The notes: a model not told the origin generated them from the sequence alone. Numbered from the stretch's first letter, positions 50,150 to 58,923 are shown. The stretch: DNA of 64,000 nucleotides from Actinomycetes bacterium (GCA_021793675.1 JAJYSG010000002.1:1-64000); one strand, 5' to 3'. Translations and numbers: made by a program.

Positions 50150-51448
50150 ATGTCGCGGCGCTCCCTCGAACCCGGTCAGCACGGCCGAGTCTTCTTCATG
50201 ACCACTCCCGCCGGAACGGTGAAGGCACGGACCCGGCTCCGGCTCCGGAACGGCGAGCTCGAGGTCGTGACCTACACCGCCGTCACCACCGAGCTCGCTG
50301 AACGCGGGCTCCAGGGGGAGATCGACAAGCGACTCAACGCGGCGCCCGGCTCCGCCGACCTTGGGCCGCGCGACCCCCTCGCCAAGGCCGCCCGCCAGTG
50401 GGTGGAGCAGGCGCGCATCGAGTCCCAGTGGCCGGACCCGCCGCTGCGGCCGCAGACCGTCGACGAGTACGAGGACCTGCTGAGGCTGTACGTCATCCCG
50501 GCCCTCGGCAAGCACCGGCTCGACACCATCACGCCGCCGGTCGTTCAGGGCTGGGTGAACTCGATGGTGGCTCGCGGACAGAAGCCCGACGCCAAGCACC
50601 GGATGCTCGTGACCACCGTGCGGGCCCACAGCGTGCTCCACCAGGTTCTCGAGCGGGCCGTCAACCTGCATGCGATGCTCGACAACCCGGCGAGCCATAC
50701 CCGGCTACCTCGGCAGCCGAAACCGAACCCCGTCGCGTTGACCATCGAAGGCACGTGGCGGCTGCGGCGCGCGGTCCGCGAGTGGGAGACCTCCCGCATC
50801 GGGCGGCCCGGCCCCCGACCCACCGGCAACCTGCCGGCCATCATCGACGTCTGCCTCGGCACCGGACTGCGCATCGGTGAGGTCATGGCGCTGCGCTGGG
50901 GGCAGGTCAACCTCGCCCTCGACGACGAAGGAATCGCCACAATCGCCGTTCGGACGACGCTCGTGGATGTCAAGGGCCAAGGCACCGTCGACCAGGGCGA
51001 CACCAAGACGACAGCCAGTAGGCGGGCCATCATCCTGCCGAGGTTCGTCGTGGAGGCGCTCACCCGGCTGCGTCCGCCCAACCCCGCGAACCACGACCCC
51101 GTGTTCCCGTCCCGCACCTTCAAGGACGGTCGCAACGTCGGCGAACCGCAGACGCCTGCGAACGTGCGCCGGACGCTGCGTTCCGCACTTGAGATGGCCG
51201 AGCTGACCGGACTCGCCCACCCGCACAAGCTCCGCCACACAGTCGCGACCCTCGTGCAGCGGGACCGCGGCCTCGAGGCCGCCGCCGCACTCCTCGGGCA
51301 CCAGCTGCGGGGCGTGACAGGACACAACTACGTCGAACGCATCTCCGTGGCGCCGGACGTGAGCGATGTGCTGCAGGTCTTCATCGAGGCGTCGGAGGCA
51401 GCCGAGCGAGCTGCCTTGGAGTGGACACCCGACCGCGCCGAAACCTGA
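50150..51448 (+). CDS. int: Tyrosine-type site-specific integrase
   Basis: A 432-residue phage/ICE-type integrase. The N-terminal arm-binding and SAM-like core-binding domains (to about 210) precede the catalytic domain with Arg241 (GTGLRIGEVMALRW), His359-Lys-Leu-Arg362-His363, a second conserved His in LLGHQLRG, and nucleophile Tyr394 (GHNYVER). All catalytic residues are intact, so it should be active. Position downstream of tRNA-Ala and of xis indicates integration into the tRNA 3' end. Confidence 0.95.
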   Translation: MSRRSLEPGQHGRVFFMTTPAGTVKARTRLRLRNGELEVVTYTAVTTELAERGLQGEIDKRLNAAPGSADLGPRDPLAKAARQWVEQARIESQWPDPPLRPQTVDEYEDLLRLYVIPALGKHRLDTITPPVVQGWVNSMVARGQKPDAKHRMLVTTVRAHSVLHQVLERAVNLHAMLDNPASHTRLPRQPKPNPVALTIEGTWRLRRAVREWETSRIGRPGPRPTGNLPAIIDVCLGTGLRIGEVMALRWGQVNLALDDEGIATIAVRTTLVDVKGQGTVDQGDTKTTASRRAIILPRFVVEALTRLRPPNPANHDPVFPSRTFKDGRNVGEPQTPANVRRTLRSALEMAELTGLAHPHKLRHTVATLVQRDRGLEAAAALLGHQLRGVTGHNYVERISVAPDVSDVLQVFIEASEAAERAALEWTPDRAET

Positions 51449-51482
51449 ACAACGACCCGGGGTCTGCCGTACGTTCTGTCGC

Positions 51483-51782
51483 ATGAGCGACGACAAGGTG
51501 GACGCCCCGCGGGCGATGGCCAAGTGGTCCGACGAAGTCTCCGCGTACATCGCAGCCCAGGGGTCGGCGGTCGAGGCGATGCGCGCCCACGTGATGCCGA
51601 GCGAGCCGTGGCCGGACCGCGACAACGCGATGCTCGCCTACCTGATCGACGCGGCGCTCGAGCCGCTCGGCGATGGTGCGCCCGAGGAGGTGAAGGCGTC
51701 GGTTGTGTGGCTCGCAGTCCACGCCTGGTTCGAAGGTGCGCTCGACCAGGCGGCACGATCGGTGGAGGCCATCACCGGCTGA
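51483..51782 (+). CDS. Small hypothetical protein of the element
   Basis: A 99-residue acidic, helical protein (AMAKWSDEVSAYIAAQGSAVEAM; ASVVWLAVHAWFEGALDQAA) with no recognised domain. ATG 51483 is preceded by TACGTT (51470-51475) at 7 bases, the same leaderless pattern as chromosomal genes. It converges on the serine recombinase gene, whose stop lies 18 bases away. Confidence 0.65.
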   Translation: MSDDKVDAPRAMAKWSDEVSAYIAAQGSAVEAMRAHVMPSEPWPDRDNAMLAYLIDAALEPLGDGAPEEVKASVVWLAVHAWFEGALDQAARSVEAITG

Positions 51783-51799
51783 GTGAGCGGCGCCTTCGC

Positions 51800-52501
51800 C
51801 TACCGTCGGTTGGCTTCGATGACGCGCCGAACCGTCTGCGGCGAGCACCCCATCACACGTGCGATCCCCGCGAGGGTGGCGCCGGGCTCGGTCGCGAGCT
51901 TCCTGACGTGGTCGCGCTGGTCGATCGTCAACGCTGGCGGCCGCCCCAGCCGCACGCCGGCGGCGCGACGCTGCGCGAGCGCTTCCCGGGTGCGGAGCCG
52001 GATCGCGGAACGTTCTTGGTTCGCTGCCCACGCGAGGACGGCAAGGACGATCTCACCCAGCGGCGTGCCGTCGACTCGGATCCCTTCGGTGAGCAGGACG
52101 AGGGTGATGCCTCGCCGATGGAGATCGTCGGCGACGTCGAAGGTCTCGCGGATCCCGCCGCGGGAGACGCGATCGACCTTCCAGACGACGATCTCGTCGC
52201 CGGGCTTCGCGACCTGGAGCAGCTGCGTCCAGCCGTCCCGGTCCGCGGGCGGCACGTCGCTGTGGACGCGGTCGCGGAACACGCGCGAGACGCCGGCCAG
52301 CTCAAGAGCGCGGGCCTGCGGCTCCTCGTCTTGGCGGCCGTCCGACAGCGAAACCCGCGCGTACCCCCACCGCATGGCCGGGCGATCTGGAGTTTCGGCG
52401 TGGGTTTCTGGCTGGGCGTTCGTGCTGGTCGCGGTCATCGTCACCGGTGCCTCCGAAATCGGTCGTTTCCGGCTGGTCATCTGAGCGTCATTAGCACGCA
52501 T
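51800..52501 (-). CDS. Small serine recombinase (resolvase/invertase family)
   Basis: A 233-residue resolvase. After about 45 low-complexity residues the catalytic domain starts (RWGYARVS, nucleophile Ser51), with the conserved arginines and DRVSRGG further on (VVWKVDRVSRGGIRETFDV) and the E-helix region AVLAWAANQERSAIRLRTREAL. The C-terminal helix-turn-helix reads LAGIARVMGCSPQTVRRVI. Length and layout fit Tn3-type resolvases or DNA invertases rather than large serine integrases. The gene is in a leftward pair with the 90-residue protein. Its target site is not identified. Confidence 0.9.
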   Translation of the reverse strand: MRANDAQMTSRKRPISEAPVTMTATSTNAQPETHAETPDRPAMRWGYARVSLSDGRQDEEPQARALELAGVSRVFRDRVHSDVPPADRDGWTQLLQVAKPGDEIVVWKVDRVSRGGIRETFDVADDLHRRGITLVLLTEGIRVDGTPLGEIVLAVLAWAANQERSAIRLRTREALAQRRAAGVRLGRPPALTIDQRDHVRKLATEPGATLAGIARVMGCSPQTVRRVIEANRR

Positions 52502-52510
52502 CGCGGCACC

Positions 52511-52783
52511 TCAGCTCTCGATGATCCGGGTGACCTCCGACGTGACCTTCACGCCGATCCGCCCCGTCCCCGGATCGGCCACGACCAGGTGCGCCGCGGC
52601 GCCGACGACGAGCCCAGGGAAGGCGCTGTGGCCGATCACGTGATTGACCGACCGCAGCTGCGCGACCTGCGCATGCAGCGCCGCCATCTTCGGGTCGACC
52701 CAGAGCAGCCAGGTGATCCCGTCGCGCCCCGTGATCGTCTGGAAGACCTCGCCCGACTTCGTCTCGAACCGCTTGCCGTACAT
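52511..52783 (-). CDS. Small hypothetical protein, operon partner of the resolvase
   Basis: A 90-residue protein of unknown function (starting MYGKRFETKSGEVFQTITG), probably a beta-rich soluble domain with a hydrophobic mid-section. ATG 52783 has GAAGGGGA about 8 bases upstream. The resolvase start is 9 bases after its stop, so both are in one leftward transcript from the region containing the 12-base att-like repeat and the 52861 inverted repeat. Confidence 0.65.
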   Translation of the reverse strand: MYGKRFETKSGEVFQTITGRDGITWLLWVDPKMAALHAQVAQLRSVNHVIGHSAFPGLVVGAAAHLVVADPGTGRIGVKVTSEVTRIIES

Positions 52784-52813
52784 CCCGTCGTCCCCTTCGC
52801 CGAGCCCGCCTTG

Positions 52814-52825
52814 AGCTCCACTCCG
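52814..52825 (+). other. Second copy of the tRNA 3'-end 12-mer (possible attR)
   Basis: AGCTCCACTCCG, identical to 49597-49608 and in the same orientation. By base composition such a 12-mer is not expected by chance within this element. It would delimit a 3.2-kb segment carrying xis, int, a small gene, the resolvase and its partner. It could instead be a remnant of a nested or tandem insertion. Confidence 0.45.
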
Positions 52826-52860
52826 TATATGTGCGGGGGCCCTGGGGCTTGGCTCGGGCG

Positions 52861-52881
52861 CACTTGACTCGAGGTCAAGTG
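52861..52881. promoter_or_regulatory. Inverted repeat between divergent genes (operator candidate)
   Basis: CACTTGAC (52861-52868) and GTCAAGTG (52874-52881) form a perfect 8-bp dyad with a 5-base loop, centred between the leftward resolvase pair and the rightward gene at 52948. The size suits a dimeric repressor site. Confidence 0.55.
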
Positions 52882-52947
52882 GTCAGAAATAGGGGGCGCC
52901 GCGCGCCAACCCGGCACCTGCGAGGGGTGCCTGCGAGACTCGATGAC

Positions 52948-53454
52948 GTGGTCTGGACCACCCTCGGGAGCCTCTCGATCGGCTCCCTCCTGACCCTCGT
53001 CGTCAAGGCTCAGATCGACCGCCGAACCGAGAACCGGGCCACGAGACGGGCGCTCTACGTCGACCTCCTCAAAGTTCTGACGGGGCACCTCGCATTCATG
53101 CGAGGCGCCGTCTACGACCGCACCCTCAAGCCGACCGGTGTCTCCCAGGAGCACGTCGACAGCGTGGATGCACTGCTCAAGGTCGACGCGACACCAGCTG
53201 TGAGAGACAAGGCGGAGGTTTGCTTCGAGCTGATGAACAGGTTCGGCCTGGCCCGAGAGAACGCCGTCCCGATCGAACGCGAGGACGGCGGCTTCTACGT
53301 CTGGATGTTCGACCAGGTCCAGGACCGGGAAGGTGAAGACCTCGAGTTCGTGATGAGGGTCTGGCTTGCCGGGGTCGTGGACAGGTTCGACGCGGCAGTT
53401 GACGCACTGGCGGCTCAGGTCCGCAGGGAGCTCCACGGGGCAAGAAGCCGCTGA
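52948..53454 (+). CDS. Hypothetical protein with one N-terminal membrane helix
   Basis: A 168-residue protein not assigned to a family. One N-terminal hydrophobic segment (TTLGSLSIGSLLTLVVKAQI) is followed by a charged helical domain (DRRTENRATRRALYVDLLKVLTGHL...). GTG 52948 is preceded by GAGACT (52935-52940) at 7 bases; GTG 52927 is an alternative. It ends just before a strong bidirectional terminator. Confidence 0.55.
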   Translation: MVWTTLGSLSIGSLLTLVVKAQIDRRTENRATRRALYVDLLKVLTGHLAFMRGAVYDRTLKPTGVSQEHVDSVDALLKVDATPAVRDKAEVCFELMNRFGLARENAVPIEREDGGFYVWMFDQVQDREGEDLEFVMRVWLAGVVDRFDAAVDALAAQVRRELHGARSR

Positions 53455-53461
53455 CGATCGA

Positions 53462-53500
53462 GCCTGCCGGGTCGGTCCCGCTACGACCGGCCCGGCAGGC
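53462..53500. terminator. 16-bp bidirectional terminator hairpin
   Basis: Positions 53462-53477 pair with 53485-53500 over 16 bp (one G-U), with loop CCGCTAC. It separates the rightward gene ending at 53454 from the leftward surface-protein operon ending at 53555. Confidence 0.85.
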
Positions 53501-53554
53501 CATCTGATCCACCTTGCGCCGCGGCCACCACTCCACGGCGCAGGGAGGATGTCA

Positions 53555-56500
53555 TCAGCGCGACGCGAACCGACGCCGCAGTGCCACCGCCCCGACACCC
53601 GCCGCGATGAAGAGTGCGGCGAGCCCGGCAAGCGGCCAGGCGTCCGACGAGCCCGTGCACCCGACGCCGGGCTTCCCGTCGCACCCGATAGCCACCACGG
53701 TCGGAACCGTGGGGTCGGTCGGAGGGGCTGCCGCCACGGTCGGCGTAGCGATCGGCGTCGGGCCTTGGGCTGGCGCCGTCGGCGTCGGGGTGGCTGGCGG
53801 GTCAGGCACCGTCGTCGGCCGGTCGAGCGGGTTCGCGATCGCCGGAGTGACAGTCACTCGGATGTTCGCGGGTGCGCCGATGATGCCGTCGCTCGTTACC
53901 GCGACGAACGGCAGCAGGCTCTGCTGGACGACGGGGGACATCAGCCGGACGGCCCGGGAGCCTGCCATGGTGGCCGTGCCGTCGAATGTGGCGTCGCCGA
54001 GCGGGTCGTCGATCTGTGCCATGTCGGCGCTCGAGGACGGCATTGCGGCGTCATCAGCGACCGGCACCGGCACGTACGGCCCACCGCCGGGTTCGGTGCC
54101 ATTCAGGAGCGTGTCGCCCCGCTCGACCCACCAAGTTCCGCCCACGCTGGCCGCCAGACTGGAGTGCGCGATGTAGTCGTCGGAGGCGGTTCGCAGGTCG
54201 GCGACTGTGCCCCACAGCACGGGGTCGAGGAGGTCGTCCGTGGTGGCCCAGCTGCCGGCCTGGACGGTGATGCTGTGGTCGGCTACCACTGGCCCGAAGA
54301 CGGTGACGTACACGGTGACGGGGACGCGCTCACCGACGCCGTAGCCATCGAGCTGCTGGTCGGACAGGAAGGTGAACGCTGTCGTTCCGGTGAACCCGGC
54401 GTCCGGAGTGAAGATGAACGAGCTGCCGCTCCCGGTCACCGTGCCCGGGAGCTCGACCCCGTCAGGCTGGTAGGTCCAAGTGAGGTCCATTGCACCCGGG
54501 ATCGCGTCGGCGCCAAACACGGGCGAGACGGTTACGGGCTCCCCGGCCCATGCGAAGTACCAGGGCCAGACCTGGTGCACTCGCGTGCTCGTGGACACCG
54601 GGATGACGACGATCGTGGTCGTGTATGTCACGTCGTCCTGGCCGGCCCCGGCGATGCGCCACGTGACGGTTAGCGTGCCAGACGGGATCGACGGCGAGTA
54701 GGCGAGGCGGCCCGCCGGCGTGACCGTCACGTCGGTCGCCGTCGTCGACTCGTTGGTGGTGTCGTCGGTCTCGGTCGCGTCACCGACGAGCTGGACGACA
54801 TCACCGTCCGGAAGTCGTCCGCCGACGAGGTTCCAGCCGCCGGAACCAGCGGCGCTGACGGAGCCGATCGAGCCATCTCGCGCTTCCCACATCGCGGCCG
54901 GCGGCGTGACGTTCACAGTCAGGCTGACCGGGTCGGCGTTCGGCGACCAGTATGTGAGCGTCGGTGCGGCGCCGAGGAAGCCCGTGGTCGGCTCGTCGAA
55001 CATCACGTCGACGTCACCGGTGGCGCAGTTGGACCCGGCATAGCCAGAGGAACTCGTCGGCATTTCGGACCACGAGATCACGGCAACTCCGGCCGACAGA
55101 TCGCAGATCGGGAGCGACGAGAGCGGGAACTCTACGGAGACCATGTTCGCGTCGGCGGTGCTCAGTTCCGCCTGCACGGTGACGGTCGCGCTGATCGCGT
55201 TGGTTGCCGCCGCCGGTTCGTTCACCAGCACCATGAATGTCCCGACGCGGCTGCCCCCGGCGAAGATCGTCACCGTGTCCGTGCCGACGAAACCGGGGGC
55301 GGGCGTGTAGAGGACGGCACCCGTGTCCTCCACAACCGCGCTGGAACCAGCCCACGTCGGTAGCGCGATCACGGCCGTGACCCCGTCTGTCGCGACGAGT
55401 TGTGCGACGGACGTCCCGCCAACGTGGAGTCCCGTGATGCGAACCGGGGTGTCGACGGTGGTCACCTGACGGTCAGCGGCGCTTGCCATGCCGTCGGAGC
55501 CGGCCGGACGGAGAGCGACACCGTCGCTCGGGTACACGACCGGGTCAGTAGTCGGCGGGTCCGTTGGCTCGGTGGCTGCTTCGTCACCGGGGTCGGGGCA
55601 ACCGTCAGAGACGACGTACAGGGTCATCGTCGCGGTGCTTGACGCGCCAGCCTCGGTGGTCACCGACCACGGGAAGGTGGCTGCGCAGGTGCCGTCGTCG
55701 GGGACGGTGAATCCCCACGTGCCGGTGTGGAAGTCGGCAACGTCGGCGTCGGCGAACGCGTCGGCGTCGGTGTCGGGCTCCCCCACAGACCACGAGCTCG
55801 CGGTGCCACCAGCCAGATTGGTGTGGTCGTTGAGGTCGCCGGAGAGGAAGTCGCCCGGCGCGCCGGTGACGTCGAAGCTCTCTGCGAGAGGTAGCACGTG
55901 GCTGTCGGTCACGTGCACCCTGATGGTGCCGAGGCCCGACCATTGGCCGTCGCCCTGGCGACCGACCCACGCGAGCGTGTAGTCGCCGGCCGCGGCCGGG
56001 TGCAGGGTCAGGTCGCCGGAGTCGTCAATGGCGACACCGAGTTGTGCGGCGATTGAGTCGTCACCGGTCAGGTTGCCGGCGCCGGCCGTGGTCGCGGGCG
56101 CGCCTGTGACGGCGATCGCCTGCAGCCACGTTCCGTCGCCTGCCCAGAAGGCGTTGCTCAGCTGCCAGACGTCGGTGTCGACCCCGGCACCCACGGTGAC
56201 GGACAGGCCCGAAGCGACGGGCGCGCCGATGGAGTCCCCGGACCCGTCAGGGTTCGGGTCCGAGACGTCGACGGTCAGCGACGCATCGTTGGAGACCAGC
56301 TGGTCCACACCGTCGGAAGTACCGACCGCGTTCCACGTCAGGCTGAACTCGCCGGCGACGGTCGGCGTGATCGTCAGCTGGCCGGTCGTGTCGTCGAACG
56401 ATGCATCGAGCGCGGTCAGCACCGAGTCGTCGCCGGAGAGCACTCCGGTGCCGTCGTCGGTCGCGTCTGCGCCGCCCGCGAGGTGGAACCCGACGCGCAT

Positions 56501-56692
56501 CAGGCCGCCCCACTGCGTCGTCAGGCCGTCGTCGAGGTTGATGGTCGATGTCTCGCCGGTCGTGGCGGAGACGTTCATGCCGGTGGCCGTCGGCGGGTCA
56601 GCCGCGGCCGCGGAGGTGGCGCCGGCGATCGCACCGACGACGACGAGCGCCGCAGCGGCAACCGCGGCGGCGAGCTTGCGGAAGCTGGACAT
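53555..56692 (-). CDS. Large secreted surface protein with repeated beta-domains
   Basis: A 1045-residue exported protein. The signal peptide (basic start, hydrophobic core, cleavage near ATSAAAADPP, residues about 33-38) is clear. Two or three related N-terminal domains contain GDDSVLTALDASFDDTTGQLTITPTVAGEFSLTW and a counterpart with LTGDDSIAAQLGVAIDDSGDLTLHPAAAGDYTLAW. Later Ig/cadherin-like modules carry GFVGTDTVTIFAGG and GFTGTTAFTFLSDQQL. A Pro/Thr-rich stalk precedes a C-terminal hydrophobic helix and a basic tail (ALRRRFASR). There is no LPxTG motif, so membrane anchoring is likelier than sortase linkage. Probable adhesin or cell-surface contact protein carried by the element; function inferred. 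AAGGAGG precedes the ATG. Confidence 0.82.
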   Translation of the reverse strand: MSSFRKLAAAVAAAALVVVGAIAGATSAAAADPPTATGMNVSATTGETSTINLDDGLTTQWGGLMRVGFHLAGGADATDDGTGVLSGDDSVLTALDASFDDTTGQLTITPTVAGEFSLTWNAVGTSDGVDQLVSNDASLTVDVSDPNPDGSGDSIGAPVASGLSVTVGAGVDTDVWQLSNAFWAGDGTWLQAIAVTGAPATTAGAGNLTGDDSIAAQLGVAIDDSGDLTLHPAAAGDYTLAWVGRQGDGQWSGLGTIRVHVTDSHVLPLAESFDVTGAPGDFLSGDLNDHTNLAGGTASSWSVGEPDTDADAFADADVADFHTGTWGFTVPDDGTCAATFPWSVTTEAGASSTATMTLYVVSDGCPDPGDEAATEPTDPPTTDPVVYPSDGVALRPAGSDGMASAADRQVTTVDTPVRITGLHVGGTSVAQLVATDGVTAVIALPTWAGSSAVVEDTGAVLYTPAPGFVGTDTVTIFAGGSRVGTFMVLVNEPAAATNAISATVTVQAELSTADANMVSVEFPLSSLPICDLSAGVAVISWSEMPTSSSGYAGSNCATGDVDVMFDEPTTGFLGAAPTLTYWSPNADPVSLTVNVTPPAAMWEARDGSIGSVSAAGSGGWNLVGGRLPDGDVVQLVGDATETDDTTNESTTATDVTVTPAGRLAYSPSIPSGTLTVTWRIAGAGQDDVTYTTTIVVIPVSTSTRVHQVWPWYFAWAGEPVTVSPVFGADAIPGAMDLTWTYQPDGVELPGTVTGSGSSFIFTPDAGFTGTTAFTFLSDQQLDGYGVGERVPVTVYVTVFGPVVADHSITVQAGSWATTDDLLDPVLWGTVADLRTASDDYIAHSSLAASVGGTWWVERGDTLLNGTEPGGGPYVPVPVADDAAMPSSSADMAQIDDPLGDATFDGTATMAGSRAVRLMSPVVQQSLLPFVAVTSDGIIGAPANIRVTVTPAIANPLDRPTTVPDPPATPTPTAPAQGPTPIATPTVAAAPPTDPTVPTVVAIGCDGKPGVGCTGSSDAWPLAGLAALFIAAGVGAVALRRRFASR

Positions 56693-56732
56693 GGTGGTGG
56701 TCCTCCTTCGAGGGTTGGGCGGGCAAGAAGAA

Positions 56733-56766
56733 GGCCGCCAACCGCACTCATGTGCGGCGGACGGCC
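56733..56766 (-). terminator. Hairpin terminator between lipoprotein and surface-protein genes
   Basis: GGCC...CCGCAC pairs with GTGCGG...GGCC around a TCAT loop (about 13 bp with small bulges). On the minus strand it is followed by TTCTTCTT, so it can end or attenuate the leftward transcript before the surface-protein gene. Confidence 0.65.
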
Positions 56767-56792
56767 AGGGCTCTTTCCGGCGCCGAGGCCGG

Positions 56793-57971
56793 TCAGGCTG
56801 TTGGGGACGCCAAGAGGACGAGCGGTGCGTCCGTGATGTGCGACGGGCCGTCGGCCGTGACGGGCACGACCAGAGGCTCGGTGGGGCTCGCGATCGCCTG
56901 GGCGATGCGCTGCGCGAAGCTCGGGTCGTCGTGCTGCACAACCCGCGTAATGGTGAACTGCCGGTTCCCGAACTTGACCGTCGGGGCTGGGCTGACCGTC
57001 GGGTCTACCGCTGCTCCGCCGAGCGAGGGCACTACCGCGGCACCCGGGCAGGCCGTCTTGTCGGTCGCGGTTGCCAGGTCGCACGCACGCAGTAGGAGGG
57101 CGAGGGTCTTCGATGCGCCGGCGTCCTCGTTGATGAGCATCGCGTGCGAGTCACCCATCGCATCCAGAGGCCCGCTGAGATCGAATAGGGCGCCCTGCTG
57201 GGAACCGACCTGCGATGAGGCGTAGCTGACGCCCACCCCGTCGAGGGCAGCGGCGAGGAGATGCCTAGTGTCGCTGTCGGCGGTGCGCCAGCTGATCTGC
57301 GCATCGGGACCCGCGACGAGCGCGGTGGGCGCCGGGACCGGGTAAGCCTCGTAGGAGGAGCGGACCTTCTTCGACGCGATCCAGACGCAGTAGTCCGCAA
57401 GCCGGGCCGAGGGTCCTTCGGGGGTCACGATGAGGACGTTGTCAGCGTCGGCGAGCGCGCCACTGACCGTCTTCACGAAGTCCTCGTCGCTGTCCGCGCA
57501 GACGAAGTCGGTGATCGCGGCAGTCTGCCCCCCGAGGGTGACCCACGACGTCGGACCGAGCTTCTGGCTTGAGTACAGCTTGGCGAAGTCGCCCGGGCAG
57601 CTCGCCTGGTCGTCGGTGTCGCCGCCGCACTTGTGCAGTGCGATGACGGTGGCCTTCCAGCCGAGCGCGGAACCATCGACCCGAACGGCTGGTGCCGACA
57701 TGGGGAAGGTCTTGGTCCCCTTGTCGACCTTCACGGTGGCGGTGACCGACACCGTCACCGGTTGCTTGACGTAGTCGGGCACGAACGTGGTCTTGCCGGT
57801 CGTCGGGTCTGTGACCTGGCGAGTCGACCCCGGTTCGATGTCGTGCAGCACCAGCTGGTCGGCAGTCGTCGCAGCCGCGGCGCTCTCGTTGGCCTTGTGG
57901 CCGCAGGCCGCCAACGGGACGACGAGTGTGACGATCGCCACCGCGGCGACGATCCGCGTGAGCCTGGACAT
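56793..57971 (-). CDS. Lipoprotein of unknown function
   Basis: A 392-residue lipoprotein. Signal peptide MSRLTRIVAAVAIVTLVV ends in lipobox LAAC (Cys23). The mature part has several Cys residues that may pair (KCGGDTDDQASC, FVCADSDED, ADYCVW, LRACDLATATDKTAC). No known domain is recognised. AGGAGG lies upstream of the ATG. It is in a leftward series with two small membrane proteins upstream and the surface protein downstream, suggesting a common envelope function. Confidence 0.75.
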   Translation of the reverse strand: MSRLTRIVAAVAIVTLVVPLAACGHKANESAAAATTADQLVLHDIEPGSTRQVTDPTTGKTTFVPDYVKQPVTVSVTATVKVDKGTKTFPMSAPAVRVDGSALGWKATVIALHKCGGDTDDQASCPGDFAKLYSSQKLGPTSWVTLGGQTAAITDFVCADSDEDFVKTVSGALADADNVLIVTPEGPSARLADYCVWIASKKVRSSYEAYPVPAPTALVAGPDAQISWRTADSDTRHLLAAALDGVGVSYASSQVGSQQGALFDLSGPLDAMGDSHAMLINEDAGASKTLALLLRACDLATATDKTACPGAAVVPSLGGAAVDPTVSPAPTVKFGNRQFTITRVVQHDDPSFAQRIAQAIASPTEPLVVPVTADGPSHITDAPLVLLASPTA

Positions 57972-57992
57972 GGGGCAGCCTCCTGCAGGGGC

Positions 57993-58304
57993 CTAGAAGC
58001 TCGACGGGTCCGGGGTGACGGAAGTCGAGTCGCCGGTGACGCTGCTGATCGACGACTTCACGTCGCTCACCTGGGCCTGCACCCAGTGCAGCCCCAGGGG
58101 GATGACAACTGCGAGAGTGATCGTGACGACGAGCACGCCAAGACCGCCGGTGACGGTCCAGAAGTTCGGGAGCCAGAAGTCGGGCGACGACAGCCGCGCC
58201 CGCCACTTGCTCACCGGCCGGGCCGGCTTGGCGTCACCGCCCGCCAGCACGGTGAAGCCGGTCGGCGGGGTCACGGCCGGCTGGCCGGAGGAGTCACTGG
58301 ACAT
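57993..58304 (-). CDS. Small single-pass membrane protein
   Basis: A 103-residue protein with one TM (about residues 53-73, VTGGLGVLVVTITLAVVIPLG) flanked by a Pro/Gly-rich cytoplasmic part and a short extracytoplasmic tail (VQAQVSDVKSSISSVTGDS). ATG 58304 was chosen because AAGGAGG is 5 bases upstream; the longer frame from 58328 would run through that ribosome site. Function unknown. It lies 21 bases before the lipoprotein gene. Confidence 0.75.
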   Translation of the reverse strand: MSSDSSGQPAVTPPTGFTVLAGGDAKPARPVSKWRARLSSPDFWLPNFWTVTGGLGVLVVTITLAVVIPLGLHWVQAQVSDVKSSISSVTGDSTSVTPDPSSF

Positions 58305-58338
58305 GGGGGCCTCCTTTTCGTCGTTCATGTGCGGACCG

Positions 58339-58884
58339 TCACGACGCCGAACCGCAGCCGCGGAAAGTGACCGACTGGACCGGCCCGCCGGCCACCGACA
58401 CCTCCACCGTCGGTGCGCCTGCGGCCACAGCGGCTTCGTCCAATGGGAGAGCGACGAGCTCGGTGCCCGATGCCGTCTTCATGACGAGCCAGTCCGTCGA
58501 CATCCAGTCCCCGGACAGCACGACGTCGGAGCCGGGGCCGCGGGTCAGGTGCGCGATCACCGCGGTGTCCGACACGACGTCAACCAGCCCGTCGAACGAC
58601 ACCGTCAGCGGCGCGCCCGCTCGAACTTCCGACGGCCCGCACGTGTCCGCCTGCGTCACGGCCGCAGGCTTGGACACGACCGGGGTCGGAGTCGCGTGCG
58701 GGATTGGCAGGTAGTCGGTCGCGACCTTCGCGTCGACGACGCGCTGATGCTCCGCGGCAGCAGCACGCGCCGGAGCAGCCGCCCCGTACGCGGCAATCTC
58801 ACCGACAGCCAGGCCGGCAACAGCCAGCAGAACCAGGCCCGCCGTGACCGACACGGCCCAGGCGCTCCTCGAGAACTTCCTCAT
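58339..58884 (-). CDS. Membrane-anchored exported hypothetical protein
   Basis: A 181-residue protein with one N-terminal TM or uncleaved signal (about residues 10-33) and an exported domain with two Cys residues (ADTCGPSEV and FRGCGSAS at the very C-terminus) that could form a disulfide. ATG 58884 follows GAAGGGAAG; an in-frame extension to 58956 lies across a hairpin and is rejected. It is the first gene of the leftward envelope operon after a terminator. Confidence 0.75.
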   Translation of the reverse strand: MRKFSRSAWAVSVTAGLVLLAVAGLAVGEIAAYGAAAPARAAAAEHQRVVDAKVATDYLPIPHATPTPVVSKPAAVTQADTCGPSEVRAGAPLTVSFDGLVDVVSDTAVIAHLTRGPGSDVVLSGDWMSTDWLVMKTASGTELVALPLDEAAVAAGAPTVEVSVAGGPVQSVTFRGCGSAS

Positions 58885-58923
58885 GTCAGGCACTTCCCTT
58901 CGAACTCGTGGCGGCAACAGGAA

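Noticed and set aside
53555-53800. LPxTG sortase anchor on the large surface protein
   Set aside because: The C-terminus has a hydrophobic helix and basic tail but no LPxTG-like motif before it.
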